NCBI GenBank assembly: GCA_002389665.1
Contig: DGNO01000002.1
Span: forward strand, 195,624 to 259,623
DNA from: Rhodobiaceae bacterium UBA4490
GTDB taxonomy: Bacteria > Pseudomonadota > Alphaproteobacteria > Parvibaculales > Parvibaculaceae
Length of the DNA stretch: 64,000 nt
Direction: 5' to 3'
In this document: piece after piece, positions 26,294 through 35,238 of the stretch
Layout of the letters: every line of letters begins with the position of its first letter
How positions within the stretch are numbered: the stretch's first letter is position 1
The notes under the pieces: model-generated
Databases searched by the model: none
What the model was told of the DNA's origin: nothing
What the model saw: only the letters and a program-made list of their open reading frames with translations
Position numbers and translations under genes: made by a program

Positions 26294-28537
26294 ATGCAGC
26301 CCTCGGCCTTGTTCAGACGCCTAGCCTGGTCCCTTCCGGTCCTCATTGTGGCCGGATCGCTGGCCCTGTCCATTTATGACCCATTGGGGCTGCGCACCCG
26401 CATGGCCGAGATCTCCTTCGACCTTATGCAGCGCTTCGAGCCACGGCCTGCCGGTCATCCAGAAGCCATTTATATCGACATCGACGCGCAGACCGCCGAG
26501 CGCGTGGGTACCTGGCCCTGGCCGCGCCCGCGCCTTGCCAAGCTCCTGGACGCCGTGCATGGCGCGGGGGCCAGCGTCATCATTTTGGACGAAACCCTGG
26601 AAAGCCCGGACCCGACCTCGCCGGAACAGGCGCTCGCGCAATGGCCGCCCTTTCCCGCCGATGCCGACGTCATGGCGGTGACGCAGGCGCTGCGCGCCCT
26701 GCCCGATCACGACATGGCGCTGGCTGCGAGCCTGCGCCGCGCCCCGACCGTACTTTCCATCACGCCCGGCAAGGGCGAGGCCCGTAAGCCGCGCAACACC
26801 GGCTGGACACTGACGGCAACGGGCGGCGATCCTTACGCCCATCTTCCCGCCTTCACCGAATGGACCGGCAATCTGAGCGCGCTCGACCGGGCGGCGGCCA
26901 GCATCGGCGTGCATCTGCCCTCGCAGGCACGCACGGATATGGTCCGCCATTTGCCGCTCTTCGCCAATCTGCGCGGCGATCTCATGCCTGCGACCGCGCT
27001 TGAAGCGCTGCGCCTGAAAGAAGGGGCAAACGCTTATGAGATGCGCCTGCGCACCGCGCCGACGAAATACGACATCACCAATCTGGGCGGCATTGCGTCC
27101 ATCACCATTGCCGGCAAAACCATCCCGACGCTGCAGGACGGTTCTTTCCCGCTTTATTTCCGCATGGAGCGCGAGGGCGCGTCCGTGCCCGCCTGGCGCT
27201 TTCTGGAAGACGGGGCGGATGCGGCGGACCTGAGCGGGCGCATCGCAGTCATCGGCGTTTCGAAAAACGGCATCGACAAGTTCCACACCACGCCCATCGG
27301 CCCGCTGCCCTCCGGCGCGATCATCACCGAGGCGCTCGACCAGATCATCACAGGCACCATGCTGACCCGGCCGGAATGGGGCCAGGGCGCCGAGATGCTG
27401 CTGATCGGCGGCGGCAGCCTGCTCATTTTGCTGATCGTGCTCGGCTCGCGCCGCTACCCCTGGCCCATTCTGTTCACGCTGCTTCTGACGGGCGGCGCGG
27501 CCTATGGCACCTGGTATGCCTTCACCGAGAAAATGTGGCTCCTGCATCCGGTGCAGCCCATCGCGACGCTGCTGGCCGTCTATCTCGTCTCGGCCATGCT
27601 GAACCGGCTGCGGATCGATGCGGAAACCCGCTTCATCGAAAACCAGTTCACGCACCGGTTGCCGAAGTCGAAACTGAACAAGCTGATCGCTCAGCCGCGC
27701 CGCATTCCCCACAAAGGCACGGGCGTGGAGGTGACCTCCATGACGGGGGGCCTGCGCGGTTTCAACATCATCGCCGACCGGTATCTCGCGGACCCGGAAG
27801 CCTATGCGGATATTCTCAACCGCTTCTTCACACCGGCGACGAAACTCGTGCATGACAGGGGCGGCATGATCGAACGCTATATGGGCGAGACCATGCACGC
27901 GGTCTGGAATACGCCCTTCCCCACCAACGATCACGTGGCGCGCGCCTGCGACGCAGCATTGCGCATGACCGAACAGCTCGACGCGCTCAACGACTTCCTT
28001 TTGGAAGATGCGAGCCGGCTCAACATGTCCTATGTGCCGCTGTCGGTTTCCATCGGCATCGATTCGGGTGAGGCGATTGCCGGCAATCTCGGCGCGGACC
28101 ACAATTTCGATTACGGCGTTTCAGGCGAGCCGGTGACCTTTGCCAATTATCTGCAGCGCCATGCCCGCCACTATGGCCCCGCCATCATCGTGGGCGAAGG
28201 GGCTCAGCGCATTCTCGGCGATCGTTATGCACTGCTCGAGGTCGATCTTATCGCCACGCCGCGTCACCCCAACGGCTCGCGCGCCTTTGCGCTGCTGGGC
28301 GATTCCATCGTCCGCGCCAGCCCGAAATTCCGCGCGCTGCAGGAAGCCCATCAGGCGCTTTTCGAAGCCTACCGCCATCAGCGTTGGGCCGAGGCCCGGG
28401 CTGTCATTGCCCAGGCGCGCAAGCTCAACGGGGCCATCGAAACGCTTTACGATCTTTACGAGCAGCGCATCGCGCATTTCGAAGCGAACCCGCCCGGCCT
28501 TGCCTGGAACGGGGTGTGGTACGCGGGCCGTATTTAA
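26294..28537 (+). CDS. CHASE2 sensor protein with a degenerate class III nucleotide cyclase domain
   Basis: A 747-residue membrane receptor. One TM helix near residues 9-27 is followed by a periplasmic CHASE2 domain (about 30-350), three TM helices (about 370-430) and a cyclase homology domain (about 475-650). Key catalytic positions are altered. The first metal Asp is Gly486 (TGGLRGFN where FSDIRGFT is usual). The second is Glu532 (RYMGET). The base-recognition Asp is Glu612. The transition-state Asn and Arg are Thr615 and Tyr619 (GEPVTFANYLQ). Cyclase activity is therefore doubtful. It may act as a ligand-binding or partner-binding sensor. It is divergent from the TAXI gene. Confidence 0.85.
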   Translation: MQPSALFRRLAWSLPVLIVAGSLALSIYDPLGLRTRMAEISFDLMQRFEPRPAGHPEAIYIDIDAQTAERVGTWPWPRPRLAKLLDAVHGAGASVIILDETLESPDPTSPEQALAQWPPFPADADVMAVTQALRALPDHDMALAASLRRAPTVLSITPGKGEARKPRNTGWTLTATGGDPYAHLPAFTEWTGNLSALDRAAASIGVHLPSQARTDMVRHLPLFANLRGDLMPATALEALRLKEGANAYEMRLRTAPTKYDITNLGGIASITIAGKTIPTLQDGSFPLYFRMEREGASVPAWRFLEDGADAADLSGRIAVIGVSKNGIDKFHTTPIGPLPSGAIITEALDQIITGTMLTRPEWGQGAEMLLIGGGSLLILLIVLGSRRYPWPILFTLLLTGGAAYGTWYAFTEKMWLLHPVQPIATLLAVYLVSAMLNRLRIDAETRFIENQFTHRLPKSKLNKLIAQPRRIPHKGTGVEVTSMTGGLRGFNIIADRYLADPEAYADILNRFFTPATKLVHDRGGMIERYMGETMHAVWNTPFPTNDHVARACDAALRMTEQLDALNDFLLEDASRLNMSYVPLSVSIGIDSGEAIAGNLGADHNFDYGVSGEPVTFANYLQRHARHYGPAIIVGEGAQRILGDRYALLEVDLIATPRHPNGSRAFALLGDSIVRASPKFRALQEAHQALFEAYRHQRWAEARAVIAQARKLNGAIETLYDLYEQRIAHFEANPPGLAWNGVWYAGRI

Positions 28538-28552
28538 TCCCTCGCCCATTTA

Positions 28553-28597
28553 CCGGGCCTTTGCGCAATCACCCTTGGCGGGCGCGCAAAGGCCCGG
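28553..28597. repeat. 14-bp perfect inverted repeat just upstream of the epimerase start
   Basis: Arms CCGGGCCTTTGCGC (28553-28566) and GCGCAAAGGCCCGG (28584-28597) are exactly complementary, with a 17-base loop. No T-run follows on the plus strand. The right arm ends 12 bases before the ATG at 28610, in the place where a ribosome binding site would be expected. It may be a terminator-like end of the cyclase-homolog transcript or a translational control stem. Confidence 0.7.
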
Positions 28598-28609
28598 CAT
28601 GATGCGCCC

Positions 28610-29590
28610 ATGCGCAACCTGACCGTCACCATCGAAGCCTGGCCCATCAAAGGACGCTTTGCGATTTCCCGCGGGGCCAAGACCGAGGCGGAGGTGATCG
28701 TCGTTACGCTGGAAGACGGTCCTCATCAGGGGCGCGGCGAATGCGTGCCTTATGGCCGCTACGGCGAAACGCTGGAAAGCGTTGCCGCGCAGATCGATTC
28801 CATTGCCGATGAATTTCAGGAAAAACCGAGCCGGGAAAAGCTGATGCGGCTCCTGCCCGCGGGCGCGGCGCGCAATGCGCTGGACTGCGCGCTTTGGGAC
28901 CTGGAAGCGAAATGGGCTGGCATGCCCGTTTGGCAATTGGCAGGCTTGCCGAAACCCGAACCGCTCACCACCGCCTTCACACTCAGTCTCGATACGCCCG
29001 GCGCCATGCATGAGGCGGCAAAGAGCGCGGCAAGCCGCCCGCTCCTCAAAATCAAACTTGGCGGGGACGGCGATCTTGAACGGCTTGCCGCCGTGCGCGA
29101 AGGCGCGCCGAAGGCCGATCTCATCGTCGATGCGAATGAAGGCTGGGCGCCGGACAATCTGGAGCGTCTTTTAAGCGAGATCGCCCCCTACCGCGTGGCG
29201 CTGATCGAACAGCCCCTGCCCGCCGGTGACGATGCCTGTCTTGCCTCGGTAAAAAGCCCCATCCCGCTCTGCGCCGATGAAAGCTGCCACACCTCGGCGG
29301 ACCTCGTACGTCTTGCGAGCCTCTACGATGCCGTCAACATCAAGCTCGACAAGACGGGCGGCTTCACCGAAGCGCTGCACACGATCGAAAAAGCGCGCGG
29401 CCTCGGTATGGAGATCATGATCGGCTGTATGGTGGGAACATCGCTGGCGATGGCGCCGGCCGCCCTGCTTGCCGCCGGCGCCGCCTTTGTCGATCTGGAT
29501 GGCCCGCTGCTCTTGGCGAAGGACCGGGAGCCCGGCCTTCGCTATGAAGGCTCGGTGCTTTTCCCGCCCGAAAGGGCACTTTGGGGATAG
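28610..29590 (+). CDS. Enolase-superfamily epimerase/racemase (DgcA or L-Ala-D/L-Glu epimerase type)
   Basis: A 326-residue enzyme of the muconate lactonizing subgroup. Catalytic landmarks are KIKLGG (the lysine pair), the metal ligands in VDANEGW, EQPLP and CADES, and the second acid/base lysine in NIKLDKTGG. The short specificity loop fits dipeptide epimerases and the related N-acetyl-D-glutamate racemase DgcA. It would interconvert the stereocentre of an acyl-amino acid or dipeptide, for example in murein peptide recycling. The two activities cannot be separated by eye. No clear Shine-Dalgarno is visible because a strong hairpin occupies that position. Confidence 0.82.
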   Translation: MRNLTVTIEAWPIKGRFAISRGAKTEAEVIVVTLEDGPHQGRGECVPYGRYGETLESVAAQIDSIADEFQEKPSREKLMRLLPAGAARNALDCALWDLEAKWAGMPVWQLAGLPKPEPLTTAFTLSLDTPGAMHEAAKSAASRPLLKIKLGGDGDLERLAAVREGAPKADLIVDANEGWAPDNLERLLSEIAPYRVALIEQPLPAGDDACLASVKSPIPLCADESCHTSADLVRLASLYDAVNIKLDKTGGFTEALHTIEKARGLGMEIMIGCMVGTSLAMAPAALLAAGAAFVDLDGPLLLAKDREPGLRYEGSVLFPPERALWG

Positions 29591-29608
29591 GCCCAAAGCG
29601 CCATTCCA

Positions 29609-30616
29609 TCAGATATCGATCACGATCTTGCCGAAATGGCTGGCGCCCTGCATCAGCTTCAGCGCTGGCACGATCTCTTCCAGCGGATAGGTCTTGTCGA
29701 TCACCGGCTTGATGTCGTTCTGCTCCACCGCGCGCACCATTTCCTCGAAATGCTGGCGGCTGCCCACCGTGATGCCGGAGATTTTGGCGTTCTGACCGAA
29801 CATCGCCGCGACATTCATATCCTTTACGAGACCGGAGAGAATACCGATCACGGCAATATGCCCGCCGGTGCGGATCGCCATGATGGATTGCGGGAAAGTT
29901 TCCGCCCCGCCTACTTCCACGACATGATCGACGCCGCGCCCGCCGGTCAGCTTGCGCGCTTCGCTCGCCCAGTCCGGCGTTTTTTTGTAGTTGATGAACT
30001 GATCGGCGCCGAGCGCCTTGGCCCGGTCCAGTTTTTCATCCGAGGAGGATGTGATGATGACATGAGCGCCGGCGGCCTTGGCAAATTGCAGCGCGAAAAT
30101 CGACACACCGCCGGTGCCTTGCACAAGCACCGTGTCGCCTGCTTTCAAATTGCCTTCCACGAAAAGCGCCCGCCAGGCGGTGAGCCCGGCACAGGGAAGA
30201 CAGGCCGCTTCCGCCGGCGTCAGGTTCTTCGGCGCTTTGGAAACGCCATCGGCGGAGACACAAACATAATCTTCCGCGCAGCCATCGATCGGCCCGCCGA
30301 ACGAGGTGGCAAGCGCGGCGGGTGTCGGCGGACCCGAAAGCCAGCCCTGGAAGAAAGACGGGCAAACAAGATCGCCCTTTGCCACGCGGCGCACCCCGTC
30401 GCCAAGCTCCACCACTTCGCCGCAGCCATCCGACAGCGGGACGAGCGGCAAAGGGTAATCCCCGCCGAAACCGGAAGTAATGGCGAGGTCGCGGTAATTC
30501 AGCGAGGCGGCCTTGAGCTTGACCAGGATTTGCCCCGGCCCAGGCTTCGGCACATCCCGCTCTTCAAGTTTCAGATTGTCCAGCCCATAGCTTCTGGAAA
30601 TCACGGCGGCGCGCAT
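29609..30616 (-). CDS. Medium-chain NAD(P)-dependent alcohol dehydrogenase/quinone oxidoreductase
   Basis: A 335-residue MDR superfamily enzyme. The N-terminal GroES-like domain includes SLNYRDLAITSGFGGDYPLPLVPLSDGCGEV. The cofactor domain has VLVQGTGGVSIFALQFAKAAGA. The usual zinc-ligand cysteines are not evident, which places it nearer the quinone-reductase branch. I start at the ATG at 30616 (MRAAVISRSYGL), with GGGAGG 6 bases upstream, rather than at the GTG two codons earlier. The substrate is unknown. Confidence 0.88.
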   Translation of the reverse strand: MRAAVISRSYGLDNLKLEERDVPKPGPGQILVKLKAASLNYRDLAITSGFGGDYPLPLVPLSDGCGEVVELGDGVRRVAKGDLVCPSFFQGWLSGPPTPAALATSFGGPIDGCAEDYVCVSADGVSKAPKNLTPAEAACLPCAGLTAWRALFVEGNLKAGDTVLVQGTGGVSIFALQFAKAAGAHVIITSSSDEKLDRAKALGADQFINYKKTPDWASEARKLTGGRGVDHVVEVGGAETFPQSIMAIRTGGHIAVIGILSGLVKDMNVAAMFGQNAKISGITVGSRQHFEEMVRAVEQNDIKPVIDKTYPLEEIVPALKLMQGASHFGKIVIDI

Positions 30617-30763
30617 GATCACCCTCCCTCATTGCGTCTTATTGAATATGGATAAGACCAATGTGACCGGGACGACGCGGATTTCAAGCCAAGCTTTGCC
30701 CTGCCGTAGCGTCAACGCGGCGTGTTTTTTAAGCAGGAAAATACGGAGCCCACAAAGACCGAA

Positions 30764-31621
30764 TTAAAAAGGTCTATCGCCCTTGATCTGGGTGCGGTGC
30801 ATGACGCGACGGCTAGAGGCATCGAAACTGTCGCGCCGGTGGATGGTGCAGCGATTATCCCAGATCAGAAGATCGCCGAGCGCCCATTGATGGGTCCAGG
30901 CGAATTTTTTCTGTTCGCAATGCGCCCAAAGCCGGTCGAGCATTGCATCGCTTTCGGACGCGCTCAGCCCTTCCACATAGGCATTGCGGCGGCGGCCGAG
31001 ATAAAGCGTCTTACCGCCGGTTTCAGGATGCGTGCGCACCATGGGATGCATCTCGCCCGGCATCTGGCGGATATCCGTGACGCTTTCAAACCCGGCGCGC
31101 GTTTCCCCGACACTGGTCGTGCTGGCATCGTGAAAGCAGCGGTGTCCGTCGGCAAAGGCGCGCAGATCCTCCGGCAGCTCTTCATAGGCTTTGTACATAT
31201 TGGCAAAGCTCGTATCGCCGCCCGTGGGCGGGATTTCGAGCGAGTAAAGCACGCTCGCCTTGGGCGGCGCGGCCACATAAGACATATCCGTGTGCCAGTC
31301 GGCTTCCTTGTCGCCGAGCGCGCCAATGGGCCGGCCGTTTTCCTTCACATTGGAGATGATCCAGATTTCGGGACGTGAAAGCGCCTGGCTGCCCGCCATA
31401 TCCGTCGCGCTGGCCGGCGCCATATCGAGCTCGCCGAAATGTTCGGAAAAACGCACGAGATCGTCGTCGCTGATTTTCTGCCCGCGGAAAAGCAATACCT
31501 GATGGTCGAGCCAGGCCTGCTGCACGGCTTCCATGTCGCTCCCGCTCAGCGGGGCGGAAATATCTATTCCCGAAACGACAGCGCCCAGCGCGGCGCCCGT
31601 CGGCACAACCTCGATTGCCAT
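30764..31621 (-). CDS. TauD/TfdA family Fe(II)/2-oxoglutarate dioxygenase
   Basis: A 285-residue enzyme. The iron triad reads as HTD in DWHTDMSYVAAPP with the distal histidine in DNRCTIHRRD, whose following arginines bind 2-oxoglutarate. Family members hydroxylate and cleave taurine, alkyl sulfates, phenoxyacids or similar. Residues 1-30 (VVPTGAALGAVVSGIDIS) match the TauD N-terminus. The gene lies alone between divergent or differently oriented neighbours, so the substrate is not indicated. Confidence 0.9.
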   Translation of the reverse strand: MAIEVVPTGAALGAVVSGIDISAPLSGSDMEAVQQAWLDHQVLLFRGQKISDDDLVRFSEHFGELDMAPASATDMAGSQALSRPEIWIISNVKENGRPIGALGDKEADWHTDMSYVAAPPKASVLYSLEIPPTGGDTSFANMYKAYEELPEDLRAFADGHRCFHDASTTSVGETRAGFESVTDIRQMPGEMHPMVRTHPETGGKTLYLGRRRNAYVEGLSASESDAMLDRLWAHCEQKKFAWTHQWALGDLLIWDNRCTIHRRDSFDASSRRVMHRTQIKGDRPF

Positions 31622-31762
31622 TCCTGCTTACTCCTTTAGGCTGGGGCCATCATAATCATCCGGCAGGCAATTTCCAGATAGGCCGGGGAGCGGCAAAGAG
31701 CCACCCCAAAACCGCCGGCACACCCGAATTTGAAGACACAAAGCCTGAGGACGAAACGGCAG

Positions 31763-32521
31763 ATGAGCGAAGGGAAGATGGACAAAGCCGCCTATAAGTC
31801 CCGGCTCAAGGAACTGCAGAAACGCCTCAATCTTCTGCAGCACGCCATGGCGCGCCAGGGCTTAAACGGGATTGTGGTGCTGGAAGGCTGGGACGCGGCG
31901 GGCAAAGGCGGCGTCATCCGCCGCATCGCCTGGGCACTCGATCCGCGTCATTTGAAAGTCTGGTCCATCGGTGCGCCCTCGCCTGCTGAAAAGCGCCAGC
32001 ACTGGCTGAAACGCTTCTGGCAGCGCCTGCCCGATGAGGGGGAGATCGCCGTCTTCGACCGCTCCTGGTACGGGCGCGTGCTGGTGGAACCCATCGAGGG
32101 CTTTGCAAGCCGGGAGGAAGCGGCCCGCGCTTACCGGGAGATCAACGAGTTCGAGAACATGCTCACCGATGAAGGGCTGCGCATGGTCAAACTCTTTCTC
32201 GATATCACCCCGCAGACCCAGTACCGGCGCTTTGAAAAAAGGTTCCGTTCGCGGCAGAAGCGCTGGAAAATGACCCGCGAGGATTTACGCAACCGGGCTC
32301 GCTGGCGTGAGTATGAAGAAGCCTATGAGCGGATGATTGCCGAAACCTCGACACCTGCCGCCCCCTGGGTGCGGATCGATGCGAATGAAAAACGCGCCGC
32401 CCGCCTCGCCTGCCTTGAAGAAATTCTCAAAGTGCTGGGCGCCGGGATCGACGTGACGCCGCCGCCGGCCGACCCTGAGGTCAAAGCTTTCTTCGATGAT
32501 AGGAAGAACACAAAGCCTTAA
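31763..32521 (+). CDS. ppk2: Polyphosphate kinase 2 family protein
   Basis: About 252 residues of the PPK2 fold. Walker A lies in VVLEGWDAAGKGGVIRR and the lid/Walker B region in FDRSWYGRVLVEP. Such enzymes use polyphosphate to phosphorylate nucleoside mono- or diphosphates, or AMP in class III. The start is uncertain: candidate ATGs lie at 31730, 31763 and 31778. I prefer 31763 for its fit to family length. GAGG stands about 12 bases upstream. Its end overlaps the convergent MFS gene by 4 bases. Confidence 0.9.
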   Translation: MSEGKMDKAAYKSRLKELQKRLNLLQHAMARQGLNGIVVLEGWDAAGKGGVIRRIAWALDPRHLKVWSIGAPSPAEKRQHWLKRFWQRLPDEGEIAVFDRSWYGRVLVEPIEGFASREEAARAYREINEFENMLTDEGLRMVKLFLDITPQTQYRRFEKRFRSRQKRWKMTREDLRNRARWREYEEAYERMIAETSTPAAPWVRIDANEKRAARLACLEEILKVLGAGIDVTPPPADPEVKAFFDDRKNTKP

Positions 32522-33681
32522 GCCGCCTCGACAAGAAGCCCCCCCTGCCAGCGCCGCCAGGTGATAAGCGCCGCTCCCGCTCCCATGAGGGCGACACCGG
32601 CCATGACATAAAAGCCGGTGCTCTGCGCTGCTTCATAAAGCGGCCCCGACAGTGCCATGAAGCCTGCCATCATGATGCCGCCGGAAACCGCCGCATAAAG
32701 GCTCTGCGCCGTTGCTGCAAGCTCAGGGGCAACGGCCCGTGCAATGAAATGCATGGCGCCAAGATGCGCCGCGCCGAAGCTGAGCCCGTGCAGGGCCTGC
32801 GCAAAACAAAGAACGGCAAGACCGGGCTCCTGCGCGGTAATAAGCCAGCGCAAGACGCCGGCCCCCGCCGCAAGAATGACAAGCCCCACGGGCCCGAAGA
32901 CCCGCGCAAGCCATGCGGAGGCCATGAAAAGCGAGATTTCCGCAACCACGCCAAGCGCCCAGAGAAACCCAATCAGCGTTTCGCTGAGCCCGAGCCGCTG
33001 CCAGTTGAGCGAGCCGAAAGCATAAAGAAAAGCATGGCTCGACTGAGTAAGTCCTGCGGCAAGCACGAAGCCGAGAAAGACCGGATGGCGCAGCACTTTA
33101 AGCGCATTCGCCCAGGAAAGCGGCGGCGCGGTACTGTCCTTGCGCCCCTCGGCGGGCAGCAGAAAGCCGATGGAGAAGGTGAGTGCAATGCCGAATAGCA
33201 TCGCCGCCAGAATGTGGTTCTCCCGGCCCGGCAAAAGCCACCAGCCCATCGCATAGCTTGCCACGATGAAGCTGACCGAGCCCCAGAGCCGCACCCGCCC
33301 GTAATCCATCCCCTCCTCGCGCACGGCGCGCATGGCAAGGCTCTCGGTCATGGGAATGATGGAAGGATAAAGCGTCATCAGCACAAGACTGATGAGAAAG
33401 ATGGGCAGAAACCCGTCCGCCAGAAAATAAAGCGCGGCGGCGCAAAAAGAAACCGCCGCCAAAGCCAGTATCATGCCGCGCCGGTTCTCCGCCCTGTCCG
33501 CCAGAAAGGCGAGCGCGGGTCCTGCCAGAATGCGCAGCAGCATGGCGCCGGAGAGCACGATGGAGATTTGCGCGGGCGTCAGCGCCTGCGCGCCCAGCCA
33601 TACCGGAAAGAACGGCAGATGGACGCCGGGAAAAATAAAAACGGCGGCATAGAAAAGGCCAAGGCGCGCGGCGAGCGGCAA
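32518..33681 (-). CDS. MFS transporter, 3-phenylpropionate/HcaT-like
   Basis: A 387-residue carrier with twelve predicted membrane helices. The segment FLADRAENRRG after helix 2 is the major facilitator loop, and GMDYGRVRLWGSVSF is typical of the MFS_1-like/HcaT group that moves aromatic acids or small sugars. Translation starts at a TTG (33679-33681), because AGGGAGA stands about 7 bases before it and no ATG or GTG occurs near the N-terminus. Substrate unknown. Confidence 0.88.
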   Translation of the reverse strand: MPLAARLGLFYAAVFIFPGVHLPFFPVWLGAQALTPAQISIVLSGAMLLRILAGPALAFLADRAENRRGMILALAAVSFCAAALYFLADGFLPIFLISLVLMTLYPSIIPMTESLAMRAVREEGMDYGRVRLWGSVSFIVASYAMGWWLLPGRENHILAAMLFGIALTFSIGFLLPAEGRKDSTAPPLSWANALKVLRHPVFLGFVLAAGLTQSSHAFLYAFGSLNWQRLGLSETLIGFLWALGVVAEISLFMASAWLARVFGPVGLVILAAGAGVLRWLITAQEPGLAVLCFAQALHGLSFGAAHLGAMHFIARAVAPELAATAQSLYAAVSGGIMMAGFMALSGPLYEAAQSTGFYVMAGVALMGAGAALITWRRWQGGLLVEAA

Positions 33682-33741
33682 AAAAATCTCCCTGTCCGCA
33701 TAAGAGCATGACAGGGAGACTACAGAGGCGCTTTGAAATGT

Positions 33742-34191
33742 CTATCCGATAGAAGGATAAGGCAGTTTGCGCTTTTCCGCGGCCTGGCGCAGGAACCCCC
33801 AGATGCGCGCGCCAAGCTTGCGCGCGGGCTGGCTGTCCAGTTCTTCGAGTGCCGCTTGCAACTCGATCAGAAGCGTTTTGAGCCGGTCGTTTTCTGCATC
33901 GAGATCGGAGATGAGCAACGAGGCTTCCCGCCCCCCCGCTGCCGCGCCAAGACGCTTTTGCAGATCGCCAGGCAGGCCAAGCCCGCCCGTCTCTTCGAAA
34001 ATGGCGCGCATCTCGGCATTTTCTTCGGCGCGCAGCTGCGCCCCGCGCTCGAACTCCGCCGCCGACATGAACATCATGAGACCGATGACGGAGGTGTTGC
34101 CCACCGCATATTCGGCGGTGAGGTTCGGCGCGACTTCCAGAAGAAGCTTGCCGAAGGAATGTTGGAGAACCAGAGGAACATCGGGTTTCAT
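33742..34191 (-). CDS. Conserved protein, DUF6285-like, in a phosphotransferase operon
   Basis: A 149-residue soluble protein, probably all helical. It starts MKPDVPLVLQHSFGKLLLEVAPNLTAEYAVGNTSVIGLMM, and its charged middle has many Glu and Leu residues. I recall this family (DUF6285) lying beside acyl-CoA or phosphotransferase genes, but no activity is established. Its ATG overlaps the stop of the phosphotransferase gene as ATGA, so the two are translationally coupled and probably work together. Confidence 0.78.
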   Translation of the reverse strand: MKPDVPLVLQHSFGKLLLEVAPNLTAEYAVGNTSVIGLMMFMSAAEFERGAQLRAEENAEMRAIFEETGGLGLPGDLQKRLGAAAGGREASLLISDLDAENDRLKTLLIELQAALEELDSQPARKLGARIWGFLRQAAEKRKLPYPSIG

Positions 34192-35228
34192 GCGGCTTCC
34201 TCCTCGGCAATTTCCTGCATGCGTTTCGACAGGAGCCGGTTATGCACATCCGTGCAATACCAGCTCGACAACGCCATGACGGGATCGGTGTTGTTACCCG
34301 CCTGATATTCCTTACCGGCGGAAATCCAGATCGCAAGGCCTTTGACCATGGCGAAGATTTCCCACCAAGCAAAGGCTTTGGGATCAATCGTGAGACCGCT
34401 TGCCTCTTCCCAAAGCTTCAAAGCCTCGGCGCGCGGCAAAAGCCCGCCCGGCTTTTCTTCATTCTCGAATGCCCATAGCGGGTCGCAGGCCCAGGCAAGA
34501 TCCTCCAGAGGATCGCCCAGATGGCACATTTCCCAATCGAGGATCGATTTGATCTCGCCTGCATCGTTGAAGAGGAAATTGCCGGTGCGGTAATCCCCAT
34601 GCACGACGCGCAATTCCTTCGGCGGTGGCGGCGGATTGCGCCGCAGCCAGCGGATCGCGCCTTTGGCGATGGGCTGGGCGATCAGCGTGTCCTTATCAAT
34701 CTCCCCTTCCCAATAATCAAGCTCGCGCTTCCAGCATTCCTCCGGCGCAGGCTTTTCCATGCTTTCCCCAAGGCCGATGGCGCCCGGGTCCTGCGCGGCT
34801 ATCTTGCCGAGAATGGTGAAGAATTGCGGGCCGATCTTCGGCGCAAGCTCGCCGTAAGGATCGGGCGAGAATGGACTTGCCGCCTGGCAGCCTTCGATCT
34901 GCTCCATCACGAAGAAAGACCGCTCGAGCCATTTCTCATCCGTTTCCAGGAAAAGCGGCTCGGGCACCGGCACGCCGGTCGGGTGAAAGGCGCGGTAGGC
35001 ATTGAACTCGAGATCGCGCTCGGTCTCGATCAGGCTTGCCACAGGATCGCGGCGCAGGATGAGCGGGCGCGACACCTCTTTCCCCCCCTCCTGCCAGCGC
35101 GCGGTCAGGCGGTAGGTTTCCCGGCTCGCCCCGCCATGAATACGCGAGATGCCTTCCACCGCGAGGGCGCTTGCCTGCGGCATTTTGTGGGAAAGATAAG
35201 CGGCGAATTTTTCTGCGATTTCTTCCAT
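34188..35228 (-). CDS. Aminoglycoside phosphotransferase-like (APH) kinase
   Basis: A 346-residue protein-kinase-like phosphotransferase. The catalytic loop is VVHGDYRTGNFLF and the metal-binding motif is ILDWEMCHLGDP. Related enzymes of this length, including ACAD10/11-like forms, act on hydroxy-acyl or small alcohol substrates in catabolism rather than on antibiotics. AAGGAGAAGG precedes the ATG at 35228. The reading frame continues 18 codons further upstream into the spacer, which I discount. It is flanked in one operon by the DUF6285-like gene and the 368-residue gene at 35239. Confidence 0.9.
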   Translation of the reverse strand: MEEIAEKFAAYLSHKMPQASALAVEGISRIHGGASRETYRLTARWQEGGKEVSRPLILRRDPVASLIETERDLEFNAYRAFHPTGVPVPEPLFLETDEKWLERSFFVMEQIEGCQAASPFSPDPYGELAPKIGPQFFTILGKIAAQDPGAIGLGESMEKPAPEECWKRELDYWEGEIDKDTLIAQPIAKGAIRWLRRNPPPPPKELRVVHGDYRTGNFLFNDAGEIKSILDWEMCHLGDPLEDLAWACDPLWAFENEEKPGGLLPRAEALKLWEEASGLTIDPKAFAWWEIFAMVKGLAIWISAGKEYQAGNNTDPVMALSSWYCTDVHNRLLSKRMQEIAEEEAA

Positions 35229-35238
35229 CACCTTCTCC

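Noticed and set aside
26321..28102. A 593-codon minus-strand frame opposite the CHASE2 gene
   Set aside because: Antisense shadow of a supported gene. No motif and no ribosome binding site.
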